Source: a virus. From it: 64,000 nucleotides of DNA. The translations under genes were made by a program, and so were the position numbers. The DNA lies in the IMG/VR virus record IMGVR_UViG_3300029319_000032, positions 1-64,000 of that record; one strand, given 5' to 3'. Shown here one piece after another: positions 28,793-43,700 of the stretch. Position 1 is the stretch's first letter. Each line of letters starts with the position of its first letter. Below the pieces are notes generated by a model that was not told the DNA's origin, did not search any database, and was given only the letters and a program-made list of their open reading frames with translations.

Positions 28793-31700
28793 CTAATCCT
28801 CCTTTAAATCTGGTGGTAAGCTATCTAATCTCTTACGCTCTATCATTAATTTGTTCTCATACTTCTTATTCTCATTCCTTAATATACCTATAAAATAATA
28901 TACATCATAGCCTTTTCCAGCTAAATCTTTGCGTTCCCAAATAGTAATACAATGTTTGATTACTTCGTCGTCAATGTCTTGACAAGCTTTAAGTAAAGTA
29001 TAGGTAGTTAGGTCATCTAACGCTGATATGAAGAGGTCGTTTAAACGCTCTAATGTATTATCATCTACATTCTTTTGTAGCCTTGCTATCATCTTTGGAT
29101 AGTTTTTCAAGGCATTGGACCAGCCACAAGCTGGACATCTCATTTACGCTCCTTACAAGGAAGTTCTTCTGGGCATTCACGTTTATCTAAAGGAACACGC
29201 TTACCTAAGAACTCCCTCATAGGAACTTTCCCTTTTGGCAATGTATAGTACCTCCAAGGTCTTTCGCATCGTGGACAACGATAAGGCTGGAACTTTGACT
29301 TATTGCTGTAAGATACTTCATTCTTCTTACGCTTCTCTGATTCAATGTATTCATCATCAAACCACTCATCATCAAAGTAATGCTCTAAGGTCTCTTTAGA
29401 GTATAGAGACTCATAGATATATAACCAGACTTTTTCTGCGAATTTTTTAATCATCGCAAACTTCACAATTAGGATTAACTTGTGAAAGTTGCATATCTTT
29501 TTGTTTCTGTTCTTTGTCCATTGCTTCAATAATCTTTTTAGCAATGTCCATAAGAACATTGATTTCGTTTGTGCTTAAATCAATTTTCATAGCTATACTC
29601 TGCTACTACTTTACCCTGAGGTGTTGATATATGATTAGTTTTAATAGGATGTCCTTCATTACGTAAATCCCATATTCTAGCACTTAAACGAAAACAACCA
29701 AACTTTTCTAGGGCTGATATTGGTGTAATACGCTCACCATTTTTTAAAGCCACTAGAATCATATCATTCTGTGTTTTGTTCATCTTCTGTTTTCTCCTTA
29801 TCACCATCTAGTTCTGTAAGAACATTGTTAATGTAGTTGTTAGCCAAAAACCTTTTTTCATTAAGTTGTTGTTCTAACATTTGTGTTTCTTGAGCTATTT
29901 GATTAGCTCTAACGTAAGCCATTTGTCCTTCATTACTTAAGTCGCTCAAGTAGAACTTAATTTCTTCTCCATCACGACTAATGACTTGCTCACGCTCTTG
30001 TGGTTCTTGTATAGCATCTAATTCTTGTTTTGCCATATCAAGCTCGTTTACTTTTCCCATTGTTATTCCTCCATGTTTAAATCGGCAAAATTTGCTCCAT
30101 TATAACACTCAGAGCATATACCTGTTTTTTCTTCTTCTATGAATGAGTTTCCGAAGGGAAGGGCTGTACAGCAAGAGCTTTGCCAATCCCTGTCATCACA
30201 CATTTCACACTTGTCAATAGAGATAGTAGGGCTATCTCCTTTCTTGCTATTTCCACAATAAGAACATTGAATTTCAGGAACATACATTCCGTACTTATCA
30301 CTTTTTTCTTTTTGCACAAATTCTAAATAGCTCATTCTTCTTTATCTTTAAATTGTTTAATCATCGCAATTAAACTTAAGTAATAATCCTGAGACATAAT
30401 AGCTAAATCTTCACCTCTGTCTTCACCTACAAATTGTACGTGTATTTCTTTTGTTGGTTTTAAGTGTTTAGCTAATACTTTTCTTTTCTTACATTGAACA
30501 TAGATATTATCTTCAATAACCATATCTACTTCTTGAGCTAGACCTCTTGACCTACCATCACTACCCCAAGTTCTTTCTGCTTTTAAATCAAATCCTTGTG
30601 CTTTTTCAACACACCTTCTTTCGTAATACGTTCCTCTTAATTTATTTTTCGCTGGCATTGTCAAACCTTCCTTTCCAGTATTGCATCATCCACAGTTTAT
30701 CTTTCTTATTATGTCTAATATCCATTCCAGCAAATATCCACCAAGCTCCATACTTTGTTCTAAATTCTTCTGCTGTCTCTTTTCTCCATTTGTCGTTTTG
30801 AACTACTAGACTTTTTCTTTGTTGTAAATGCTTTGGCACATTTTTTTCTTTTCGTTGTTTCCAAGCTAATTCTCTTTTGTTTAAATCCATCAAACTCCCC
30901 AATCGCTTATGTCGTGCTCATCTTCAGATAATCTAATTATCTCATTGTGTCTTCTCTCTTCGTCATCAATACGTTTGCGTAGCCATAAATATCCTTTGTA
31001 AAAAAAATATAATGTTGTTGCTACTACAATAAAATCAATCATGTTTACTCCTTTCAAGTGATGCGTGGGAATCTAGTATGAGATGTAGTAGATGAGCTAA
31101 GAGGTATAAGACCCCCACGCTAAGTTATTAATTAAAACGGCAAATCATCATCCTCCATCACTGCTTCTTTGCCTCTTGCTTCTGCTTTTAACACCATTTT
31201 AACTCTAGGTGTTTTCATATCGTTTCCTTCTCTTCCTACCCACTCTTCTATAATTACTTCCACATCAAATAGAAAGCGTTTAAACGACTCTAAGTCAAGC
31301 TCTGGTAATATTAGTTTATCATCCTTTTTTTGAACCATATCCATCATATCACAAAGAGCGTGATAACCAGCATTACTTCCCATATCACTTTGTAGTTGTG
31401 GGTATTTTGCTGGGTCAGGTTTCTTAAATCTAAAAAACCCTTTGTGTTTAACATCCTTACCTTCAATATCAAACACTGGTTCATAGATGTCAGCTAAAAA
31501 CTTACCACTAACTACTATGTCTTTCTTTACATTAAGGTCTTTAACCAAAACCTTCTCATATTTACCTGGCTTAACAGAACTACCACCACCCTGTGATTTT
31601 GGTTCGTACCAAGCATCTTGTCCAAGTATATTATCTAAATCAGTATTATCCATTTTTTACCTCCTTCTTAGGTTTCTTCTTTTGTAGCTGTTCTACATAG

Positions 31701-34700
31701 CCATCAAAATTATTTGTGTTTAGTTTTTTACTTCTTATTGCTACTTCAATGCTTTCAACAAAAGCTTTGTCTCTACCTTCTAACAATGTCATCAAGTAAT
31801 CATATTGCTCTTTTGATATTTCTTGTGGTTTGTCATCTTCTGGCAAATCTTCGCCCCTATAAATATAAAGACCAAGACCAAATAAAGCAAAACATTTTAC
31901 CAAACATCTTTTGATAGAGTTGTTAATCTGTGTTGCTGTTGGTTCTTTGATAGCTTTATTATAGTTATCCATAACAGCATGAACTTCTGTTCTTGTAACA
32001 CCTTCAATAGTTACAGATACTTTAACAAAACATCCACTATCTGTTATCATATATGGAGCTTTATGCCATCCATCCCAATCATTTTTGCTTACAGGTATAT
32101 CAAATTCGTGAGTTTCCCAGGTAGCATCTGGGTATACAGACAGAACATATTGAACTGCATCACTCCAAGATAGATAGTCATAATTACCTTTCTTCTCTTT
32201 AAACTCATTTACATTTATTTTATTAAGTGTTTCAAACACTGATAGTTTTTTCGTTGCCATCGTATTCCTCCTCATATAGTTCTATAAATTTATCTACACT
32301 CACCCAGCTATCTGAATTACCTTCGTGTACCATTGGTATTCCAGCTGTATCTGGTCTCATCGTAAAGTCTCCGTAATTATTGCTATTCGCCCAATCCATT
32401 AACATAAGGGCAAAGTCCTCTGACCTCACAATATTTTTCACATTTTTTTCCGTTCCAAGTTTCTTCATCATTACACCTCCTCGGTATTGTGTTAGTATTT
32501 AGATGTTCTAAAAGTGCATCTCTCTTGCTTGTAAAATACGAAACAATCTCTTTATTGTCAACCATTGGTATGTTAACAAAATAAATATTTTTATCTACCC
32601 CTCTGGCAATAGCTGAATGTGTACCAGCATCTCTGACATTCATTTGTAGTTTCATTGCTTTAACTTTATATCCCTTTTTCTCTAATAAATATCTATACAT
32701 ATTTACTTGATACAACCAGTCTCCAAAGTCTGCCTTGCTCTCATCTCTCTGGAACACTTTAACCTGTTTAAACGTTCCCTTCCTACCCCAAGCTCCTGAC
32801 TTCTTGTATCGTTCACCTGATGGGTCTGGCATCATAACGTGCGTCATTCCTAATACTTTAGATGCTTTGAAACTACCTGTGTTTTTATAATCAATAAGGG
32901 TTTCTGTATCTTTATCATAAAAGTCTAAAATACCTGTAATATCTAATCCTTCTAGTTTTTCTTCTTGTATTGCATTGTCATCAAGCTCTTGGCTTTCTAA
33001 GTGCAAGTGATGTATAGTTCCCATAACAGCAAATGCCATATCTTGTGGGTCTACATAATATTCTTCAGTTCTTTTTAGATAAGCCTCACAGGTTCCAGAT
33101 AATAGCTCTGTTGTGCTTGGAGGTCTGTCGTTTGGTCTCTGGTCTGACATCATCTTTAATGTGGCTACACTCATACAACGCTCTGACATACGACATTCTT
33201 TTAGACATCGTTTAAACGTAATTTGTTCTCCATCTGGACAAATAAATCCTACTGCACTCATAAAAACTCCTTTTTTAAATTTTTCTGGAGTAGGTCGCCA
33301 GACCAATGTATTTGCAAAATTTAATTAACAAAGGTGAACAGGGTTAAAACCTGCAACACTCCTTTTAAGTGCTATTAAATTTTTATCTACAATATCTACT
33401 CCAGACTGAAAATCTATGTATAAAAAATAAAAGAGGCAAGAAATAAATCTTGCCCCTTTCCACACACACTAAGGAGTTCAATGAAAACATCATTGAAGTT
33501 GTCGAATTGACAACGCTTTAGTTTAACACCATTACTCTATGGTGTCAAATCAATTATAAATTATTTTTTAGATTAATTAGTCTATGACCTTTACTCATAT
33601 CAAACTCTATATCATAGTCTTGCATCAGTCTCACTATCGCATCTTTTTCGTTTTTAGCTACATAGTGATAGGTAAATGAGTTTTGCTTTTTTGGTATAAA
33701 GAATACAAAACTTGCAAGTTTCCCACTATCAATCTTCTTATATGTTTCAATATCTAGCATCGTTAAATCCTCATATTGTTATAGTTATAGTCTCTCGTTA
33801 ATAATATACATTAGTTTTATGGTCAAAGTCTACTATTATTTTGATGCCGTTTAAACGCTCTTTGCGTTATAGATTTTTTGAATTTCTAACAGCTGTTCAG
33901 TGAATGCTTTTATAGTATATGGTATATCAATATATACTTTTTTAAATCCTTTGTCATCTGTTTCCATTACATAAAACAGCTCTTGCTTTACAATCGGTAT
34001 TGCATTGCTATCTAGATGGTCTTGTAGTTTTTTTACTTTACCTTCAACAGCATCATTATAGTTTTTGTTTTGTAGTTCTATATTTTTTTCTTTCATTCTG
34101 CTACCTCCTGTTCAAAAAGATTACCTTGTTGATGGTCGTAAATTGCATCCCAGCTTTCCCAAGTGTCTTTTACCTCTTTCTCCACGAACTCAATCTCTTT
34201 TAACTCTTTGATAGTCTTACATTCTTCAATCTTATTTACATTTTGCCACATTTCCCTTAAGACCATATCATCTCCAACTTCAATCATATTTAAATAGTCA
34301 TTGAAAAATTCATACTTAGCATTTCTTTTTAATTGTTCTATTAGTTTTATTTTTTTCATTTTCTTTTCCTCCTAATAGCTGATTGATTGTCATTTAATTC
34401 AATAAATTCATATCCAATTTGTTTAAGTTTTTCTATGTATTTTAATTTAACTTTTGGAAAAAAATTACCAAATCTTTTTATTGTTTTGTGGTACGCCAGT
34501 GCTTTTTTTGAATTGTCTTCTTTCATTCTCTTAGTCCTTTCATTTCATCCCAAGTTTGTATATACGAACAATAGCTACAAGCTTTCTTACCTCGTTTAAA
34601 CGCTGTCTTCGTCATAGTGTTAATTCTGTCTATCAAGGTTATTGCTAACTCTTTACGACCTCTGATGATGTCTGCTGTACCATCAGTGATTAAATCTATC

Positions 34701-37700
34701 TCAGTTTCTGATACAAGCTCTTCATCTAAAAAATCTCTTATTGTATTTAAAATCTCTTTATTCGTCATCATCTACCTCCTCTTTTGTGGTATCGTTTAAA
34801 CTACTTATCATATCTATCAAATTGTTTTTCATATTGATGAAAGTATCTGGGTCTTTAAAATCAATAGATAAACCTCTTTCTTGAACACTACGCAATCTTG
34901 CTGGAACGACTTCAGTATCATTACAAAAATTACAGCATCTTCCGTTTGCCAGTGGCTCAGCATTGTGTCCATTTGTCCATATTGCTACGCCATTTTTGTA
35001 CAACACATCAAGGGCATCTCCACAAAGCACGCAGAATTTTTTTGCTTTGCCTACAACTTTTTCGTTCCACTCTCCGTATCCAGTACGGCTATAAAATTTT
35101 ATCTTATCGCTCATTTCAAACTCCTCTGTTAGTTTTAGTGTTTAGCTAGCTTGCTAGCTCTTTGTTAGTTTAGCTAGTATGTTAGCAACTTGTCAAGCAT
35201 TTTCTCTTAATTTGCTAATTCTATAATCAAACTCTTCTTCTGTTTCGTTTAAACGCTCTAAGTGTTTATGGTCATCATAGATTTCTCTAGATAGTTTTCT
35301 AACTCTACCTTCTCTGTTATCCTCAGTTCTAAAAACAAACCAGCGTTTAACTTCAGTGGTCTGCCAAGCCATAGCAATAGCCTCATTTATATCTTCATCA
35401 GATAAAAATCCCCTTATTTCAATCTCATATTCACAAGTCCATAATCTAGTTTCTTTTATTTTGTGTGTTTTGCTCATCATCTCCTCCTTCATCTTTAAAT
35501 ATTACAATGGTTGGTATTACATTCAGTACTTGTTTTTTTGCTTTCTTCAGCAATAAATCACCAGCACTCATAGTGTGTTCAAATGCCCAGTTAGTGTGTC
35601 CATACTTATCTCTGCACATCTCATCAATATAATCAGTAATAAATTTAAATTTCATACTTCCTCCTTTGTTATGTTATATAAAAATGTTGGTGGTACAAAT
35701 ACCTCTTGTTCCTGTTCCCAATAAACTAAAAAGTCAAGAGCGTTTAAACGACCTGTGTAAACTACTGGTTGTTTGTCTTTCTTGACCTTTGCAAACCTAG
35801 TTGCAAACCAATAAGCTCTGTTCTTATCCAGTGTCCAGCTAAAGCCGTGTTCATACTCTCCAAGAGTACCTCTGTATAAGAGTATCTCATCGTGTTCCAT
35901 CAGTATATCTTCGTATGTTTCATACTCTTTTGTGTTCATACTAAATCCTATATCATCGTAGTGATAAGTTAGTATGTCCTGTAAATCTTTGTTCGTCATC
36001 ATCGTGTGAACATTATCAATAGCTGTGTAGTCTTGTCTGAAATACTGCCAAAACTTTGATGGGGCTATCTTGTTCTTAGCTAGGTCTTGAACCATCATAG
36101 CTATGCCACCCTGTTGGTAGTAGTTGTTTATTATGTCTTCCATATACCCTCCGTGTGTGTTAGTGAGTTGCTTGACATTAGCCAATCCTACAACCAATGT
36201 CAAGCTATTTATTTGACCTCGTTTAAACGATGCCTACAACCATATTGAACATTGATTAGTTTGTAGCTTGAAGATTTTTCTCCAAGCTCTAATCATTAAG
36301 TTCCCTACAATCGTTATTACACTTATCCAAGTAAAGAATAACAAGATGCTTTCCAGAAATATATGTCCAGCATTTGTTAAGTATGTGTAGTCGTGATGAC
36401 TTAATAACAGCACTAAAAATACACATACCATTTGAGAGTAGATAAATACGTTCATCAACACTCTGTTTGTATTTGTTAAAGTTTTACTTAAATCGTTTCT
36501 TAATTCCATTGAGTTTTTGCTCATACCTGTTGTTTTATTATTCATATTGCCTCCTTTGTTAAGCACTAATATATCCACTTCTTGACCAGTTCCAATGTTC
36601 TCTATCTTGAACAATGTCTAGGTAAGCTGTCTGAAAGCTCTTTGCTTTTTCATTAACGTAGTAAGATGGGTCGTATCTATGACCTCTGCTGTCTTTACGC
36701 TCTTTCTCATAAGCTTGATAGCTGTCAATCAAGTTGCCTAACATACCAGCAAATCTTGACTGCTCATCATAAGAGCCCTGTCCTATTACATTGATGCAAA
36801 GCTGTCTAGCTTTTCTAAACTTCTTCTTGATAATCACTGGGTCGTTTAAACGGCTCTTGTACATTGCTGATAATTTTGCCCAGAACTCTTCTTTGATTTG
36901 CTTATCGTCTTTCCACTTCAGATTATTTTCTAGGTGTTGTCTTCTCTCGCTTGCTTTGTCTTGAGCTGTCATATACGGCATATCTTCTTTCAAAGATAAG
37001 TGTAAGTATTTGACCACTAATCCATTTCTATTTATTGCTTTTTTAAGACCAGTAATACTTTGTAAGCCTCTGATGTTTCTACCAAAAGTATGTGTAGAAT
37101 AAGAGTAAGAACTTTTACCACATATAGTAGCTGTGTATTCTCTGCCTCCGTGTGCTCCTCTATGTCTAAGCCAATCCTCTCTATACCACAATGGTTTACC
37201 ATCTTTAAGTACTAATACAACATCATCTTTGTTAATAGAGATGGTCTCATACCAGTTATGACTACGACCTCGTAGCTGTCTCCACTCTGCATCCTCTTGA
37301 GCAATAACAAACACGATACCTTCTTTTGATATGGTGTCGTTTAAACGGAGCTCATTGTCTTGCAATTTGTTCCAATCTATTCCTAGTTTTGCTCCAAGAT
37401 TTTTAAACCTTCTTAACTGGCGATTAGCATTCCAATGGCTCAGTTTTAAGTTGTTAATTGTTTTATTCATAATACCTCCTAGTTTATGTGTTAGCTAATA
37501 CTATTAAATTCTAAAACAAGTGTCAAGATTTTTTTTGACCTCGTTTAAACGCTCTCTCCCATTTGTTTCAGTTGTTTGTTTATTCCATCCAACATTATTT
37601 CTGCTTGTGTGTTTTCAGTTTCTAATTTAGCATACTCTTGACTTTCTTCATCATAATATCTTCCATCAAAATCCTCAAACTCTGTTTCCATTATTCTCTT

Positions 37701-40700
37701 GTTGCATTGTATCGTAGTCTCGCAACTCTTTTTTATGCTCATTACTATTGTTTTGTAGTCCATATTATCCTCCTCTCGTTTAAACGCTCTCTTACAACAG
37801 CTTAGTGCCTACTCCAAATTTATCTTCTACTAACTCATTGATTTTTTTGACTAAATCTCTGTCAAACAGATAGGCATTACCAACTAATGGTCTGGTAATA
37901 GTGTTGTAGTCTCTGAAAAATAAGTCAGCCTCATCCATTAGTTTTATTGTACTACCTATAACATCACTCATACTATCAAACTCTCCATTATTAGCGTAAA
38001 ATCCAATAACATAATATCCTTCCATATCCTTATTAAATCCTCGCTTTTTGTCGTGAGCCCACTGCCAGCTGTCTGGCTCTTTTACCAAGTGAAATCCAGC
38101 TGTTAGCTCTCTGTCATAAAAAGGTATTTGTTTTACTTTGTTTTCTTCACCAGTAATAGCATCGTAGTTTGCTAAGTCTGGGCTATAAGCAAATAAATGT
38201 TGATTAGCCCAAGGGTGCCCTGGAGGTAAAGCTACATAACCACAGCCCCATCCATTTTTATTTGTTTCTTGTTTTCTAATAGTCCAGTAGTAAGTTGTAC
38301 CATCTGCTTTTGTTTCTTTTATCCATCTTTCTTTCATATTGTCCTCCTTAGAGCTCGTTTAAACGCTCTGTGTTTTATTTTTCTTTGTTCCGTTTTCTTT
38401 TCTACCAAACATCCAAGCTTTACTAAAATTGTTCAAGCTGTCCAGTGTCTCTGGGTCTGTTGGTAAAAAAGACATAAGAAATCTTTTTTGTTCTGCTGTT
38501 TGACCCCAAGCATCAACATTATTTATAACTGGTCGCATTGGGTTGCTCTCATCTCTTCCAGCATCAGAGTAAAGCATATTTAAAGCCATCTCTGCATCTT
38601 CAGTTGTCATATTCAAAGTTATATTTCTTTTTGTAAGATGACAAAATATAGTTAAAGTTTTCTTTTCGTTTAACTCTTTGATAGCCTCTCTAGTGCTTTG
38701 TGCTCTTCCGTTGTAGTCTCTCAAAGCTTTTGTAAATCTTTTAGTTATTTTCATACTGCCTCCTTTGTGTGTTTTGCAATATGTAGGAAATTTGCAAATT
38801 CTAAAGCCAATGTCAAGCAAAAAAATAAAAATATTTTAAAAAAGTTTTCATAGTATAAAAAAGCTCAGATGTCAAGAACTTTTTTTTTCTGGGTGATTTT
38901 GCTCCTCTATAAACGCCAGAGAATAGCCCTAGAACGCAATAAAATAAAAAAAAGGTCTTATGGTATGCAAAAAATGTTTTGTCGTCTGAAACTTTGTTCA
39001 AATATTCCAGAATTTAGAGCTATAAAAAACACGCTGTTTAAACGCTGTTAAGTTATCCACAACTTATCCACATCATACTTATCCACAAGTTATCCACAAA
39101 GTTATTAACAAGTTATCCACATAAAAGTTATCCACATTTTATCCACAATTTGTGGAAAACTTCTAGACGCTGTTTAAACGCTCTGAAAAAAAGGGCAAAA
39201 AAAAAGGGCTATTTCTAGCCCTCTTTTTTTAGTTGGTCTTGTTTTAGAATGTAAAGCCAGCAACATCTTCTGGCATTACCCAACCGCAAGCTGTGTAAAT
39301 AGATTTCATATTTTGAAAATCTTTTACGATGCTCTGGCTGGTGTGCTTGCCTCCGCCTATGACATATTTTTTATCTGGGTCAATTTCTACAAGCTCTGTT
39401 GGTGTAGAAATATATGCTTTACCTTTAATCTGTCTTACTCTACAAGTTAAGCCGTAAGTTTCGAACAAGCCGTTTAAACGCTCTCTTGTTGTTCGTGTGT
39501 TATAACCAGCTAAAGAGAACCAAAGCCCCTTGCTGATTTTATTGAATTGAGCTATCCAATTATTATGAAGATACATATCTGATTGTACAGCGTTCTTCTC
39601 CATTTTTGAGCCGTTTAATACTGGCATCTCAATAGTTCTCACTTCTACTCTGGTATTATCCATTTTCATTGGCTTTTGATTTAAAAAAGCCGTTGCTGTT
39701 TTTAGTGTTATTTGTCTCATTATTTCACCTCCTGTGCTGTTTGTAATTCCTCTTCTAAATCCCAGAGCTTTAATAAGTCTGGGCTAATGCCAGCCTCTAC
39801 TTCTAAAGGCTGTCCAATGGCTAAATCTCCGTTAATACAAATGTCTCTTTGCTCTTCTATTTTCCATTTTAAATTTTCTATATCTACTTTAATAATTCCT
39901 CTTCTGATATAGTCTAATTTTACTTGTCTTGAATAGGTCATTATTTCGCCTCCTGTCTTCTAGCTTTCGCTCTGTTTAAACGCTGTTTAATCTTCTTAGC
40001 GTCTCTGTTCTCTCTGGCTTGTCTGCCTTGCTCTGCTTGAGCCTCTAAGCCCTTGATTTGTCTCAAATTTAAGCCTGTATAATTCATAATACCTCCTCAG
40101 TATGTTTGTTAATTTAAGCCTAAGACTAGAGACGCCGTTTAAACGACGCCCCCAGTTTCGCCCTTGTGGGCTCGTCAGTTAGGCATCCTCCCATTTTAGC
40201 TCTTCTGTGATGTTGCCGATGGTGTCGTCAAGGTTTTGCTTGCCGTTCACCTTCTCGTTATCATTCACTAAACTAAAAAATTTGTCGATGCTAATAATAG
40301 CCTTTCCGTATTTTTTGCCTAGTTGAATATGATACTCTCCTTCACCACAGCATAAACAAGTTCTGCTTGTCATCTGCTCTATTCTCAAACGATTTGTATT
40401 AAATCCGTGGTCGCAATCGTTCTCTGTGCCGTGGCATACAACTTTTAAATTTCTATTCGTATCACGGCGTAAGCCCTCAAGGTTTACCTGTCTAAGCGGA
40501 AATTTTCCGATAGTCTTAATGATGCCGTTTAAACGACGTTTAAGCTCTTCGCCAGCGTATGTACTGGTTAGCTTGCCTTCAAGTCCGATGGTTCTCGCCA
40601 TCTTGTCGAACGCTCCGCCTTTTCTGTGTCCGCTTTTGTTGTCGTCAATAGCGTGAATTAATTCGTGAGCTAGTGTGTCCAGAACCTCGACGCTGTTATC

Positions 40701-43700
40701 TTTTCCAGTCGTTGCGATGTTCATCTGAATAATATTCACAACTTCAGCTTTTGGGCTTGGGTTGTCTGCTGTTCCTCTGGTGTAAGCCGTTGGGTAGCAT
40801 CTGCCTAGCGTCGTATGTCCGTGGGTCTTATTCGCTGTCTTCATCTCTGAAACATTGATACGGATATTTTTCGGAACTTTAAAGCCGTGCGGTCTAAATA
40901 CTTTGTCGCTTAGCTCTTGCGTCGCTTTTTCGAACCATTGCGTAACTGCTACGTCGTGGTTCACTACTTTAAAGCCTCTAATCTTTTTTGCGTTTGGGGT
41001 CGCCACCGCTTGTTTATTCATTTTATTTCCTTTGTTTATGTGTGTTAAAATCATAAGACAATATAACATATTTTACACTTTGTGCAAATATTTTTTTTTG
41101 TCGTCATAAAATCGGCTCAAATCTGGGGCTCTGGCTTAGGCTGTTTAAACCATCCAAGCTTTAAATCTGGGGCTGGTAATATAGGTATTTAGGGTATGTT
41201 TAAACGCTGTCTATATATATGGGATGGGTCTGGCTTGGGTCTAGATATAGGAACTATATATAATTTCAGGCGTATGAAAATGGTCTGTAATATAATAATA
41301 ATCTGGCGTTTGTCAAGTGATGCTAGCTCTCCGTCGACAAACAAGTTTCTGAAAAGTTGGCTAGAAAAGAAATAAAAAATAATGCTTGACTTTGTCATAT
41401 TCTTGTAAGTCTAACAATATCAAGACTTAATAGCAATCTCAACGAACTTCTAGAAATCCTAACTAGAAAAAGACTGGGGGGGCGATTTAAAAAAAAGAAC
41501 CTCACAAATACTTGGGCTATTTTTTTAGTTTGTGTTGTGTCTGGAAGTGTTGATATTGCTAGAGTTACAGGAACGGCTAACTATATAACTATACTAGCTA
41601 GTAGGTTTGTATAGTTATCCTAACTAAAGTTAACAAAAAAAACGGCAGATGTCAAGTACAAAGTAAGCAAGGGTGTAAAAAATATTATAATTTTTTTCTT
41701 GACTTTTTCCAATCTATAGGTTTAAGCTTTAATATGTTCAAAGAACCAAATGGAGCAGGTAAGGGCGATAAACCAAGACCTACATCTATATCTAGAAAAC
41801 AATACGAAGAACGCTGGGATAAAATCTTTAGAAAGGATAAAAAGAATGCCAATAAAAAAACCAAAAAAACCAACTAAAAAAGATATTCTATATCATTTAG
41901 CCCTCATTAGACAGGATATATTTAGACTACATGAAAAAACAATGTTAATAGAATCAGTCATTAATAAATATATTAAAATGAAAAAAGATACAGATAAATT
42001 TAATAAATTTTTACAAGACGAAATAAAGGGAGCTAAAGTTGAAAAAACTAAAGAAGATAAAAAATAAAACAATGAAGCTACCTATTAACGGTCACGAGTA
42101 TACGATTCGTTTTATATCTGGTGCTAAAGTAGACCTAGGTTCAAATGAATCAGAAATACTAGGTGCTATTTCTATGCGTAACTGTGAAATAGTACTAGAA
42201 CACGAAATGAAAGACAGTAAACTATTAGAAGTATTAATACATGAAGTATTACATGGTATTACACACGGAACTAGTTTAGACATGACTGAAACACAAGTAC
42301 AAGTATTAGCAAATAGTTTGTACCAACTTGGTTTTGGTGAATATTTATGGAAAAAAGCAGGAGGAAAATATGATTCCTAATTACGATGCAATTATTAAAA
42401 AAGCAAAAGCACTGTGTGATGATAAGAATACAGACTATGCACAAATAAAAGAACCATTTTCTAACTTTGAAATGGTAGAAGCACTGAAGATTTGTGATGC
42501 ACCGACTGGCATTCTTGTTCGTATCTCTGATAAAATAGCTAGAATCTCTAATCTCTTGAAGAGAAATGGAGAAAGAGCTATAGATGAAGAAAAGGTAGAA
42601 GACACAATGCTTGATTTGATAAATTATAGTATAATATTATTGAGTTATACTATGTACAGTAAACAATATGACTCAGAAAACGGAGAACAGAATGATTAAT
42701 CCAGGTAAAATATTAGAACACAATACAAAAAAAGCTAAAGTAAACCTACATTGTCTTACAGATATACACGTAGGGAGTAAAGTCTTTGACAGAAGTCTGT
42801 TTTTAAAAGCAGTACAGATGATAGATGAAGACCCAAATGCACTTTGGTTCGGTAATGGTGATATGTTAGAGTTTATTCCACCTAATTATCACATACCAGA
42901 AGGCGACCAGTTGTTTGATAACAACGAACAATACGCTCAATTTGTTAAAATGATACGACCTATCATGGATAAGTGTGTATTTTTACGTGGAGGTAATCAT
43001 GATACGCTACGTTCTGTTAGATTAGCAGGAATTGACATAATTCGTGTGCTATGTGACGACCTTGAAGTACCATATTATCCATTTCCAGGGTATGCAGTGA
43101 TTAATTACAAGCATAATCGCTTCACATTTGCAAGTGGACATGGAAAAAGTGGTGCAAAAAACGGAGATTTGGAGCTAACAAGGCTTAGAAACATATTTCC
43201 TGACGCTGATATGTATTATTTGGGGCATAACCACCAATTATACGCAAAACCAATAGATTCTTTTGAAATTATGCAAGATAGCGAAGAAGTAAAAAGACAA
43301 TGGTTCGTGCGTGGGGGTTCTTTTATAGGATATGCTGAATATGCACGCTATGCTATGTTTGAACCACAAACAAAAGGATGGGTAGAAGTGCGTTTAAGTG
43401 ATAAAGACCCAGAATACATCGTACACCGTAAATGAAGAAAAGAACTATAAAAGGTCAGGAGCACATTGTTTATGACAATATCAACGAGCTCAGGCAGGCT
43501 ATGCCATTACAAGACGTACTAGAAGAGTGGAGGAATGCTCCAGTAGGTTCATGGACTTTAACAGATGATGGGCAGGTTTGTGAGGTGTTAGAACGTGGGG
43601 TAATCAACAACGAACGATATGTACGCACAGCGATTGGAATGTTTAACTGTGCTCCTACCATAAAAATGGAAGGCGAGATGCGTGAAAGCATATACAAGTT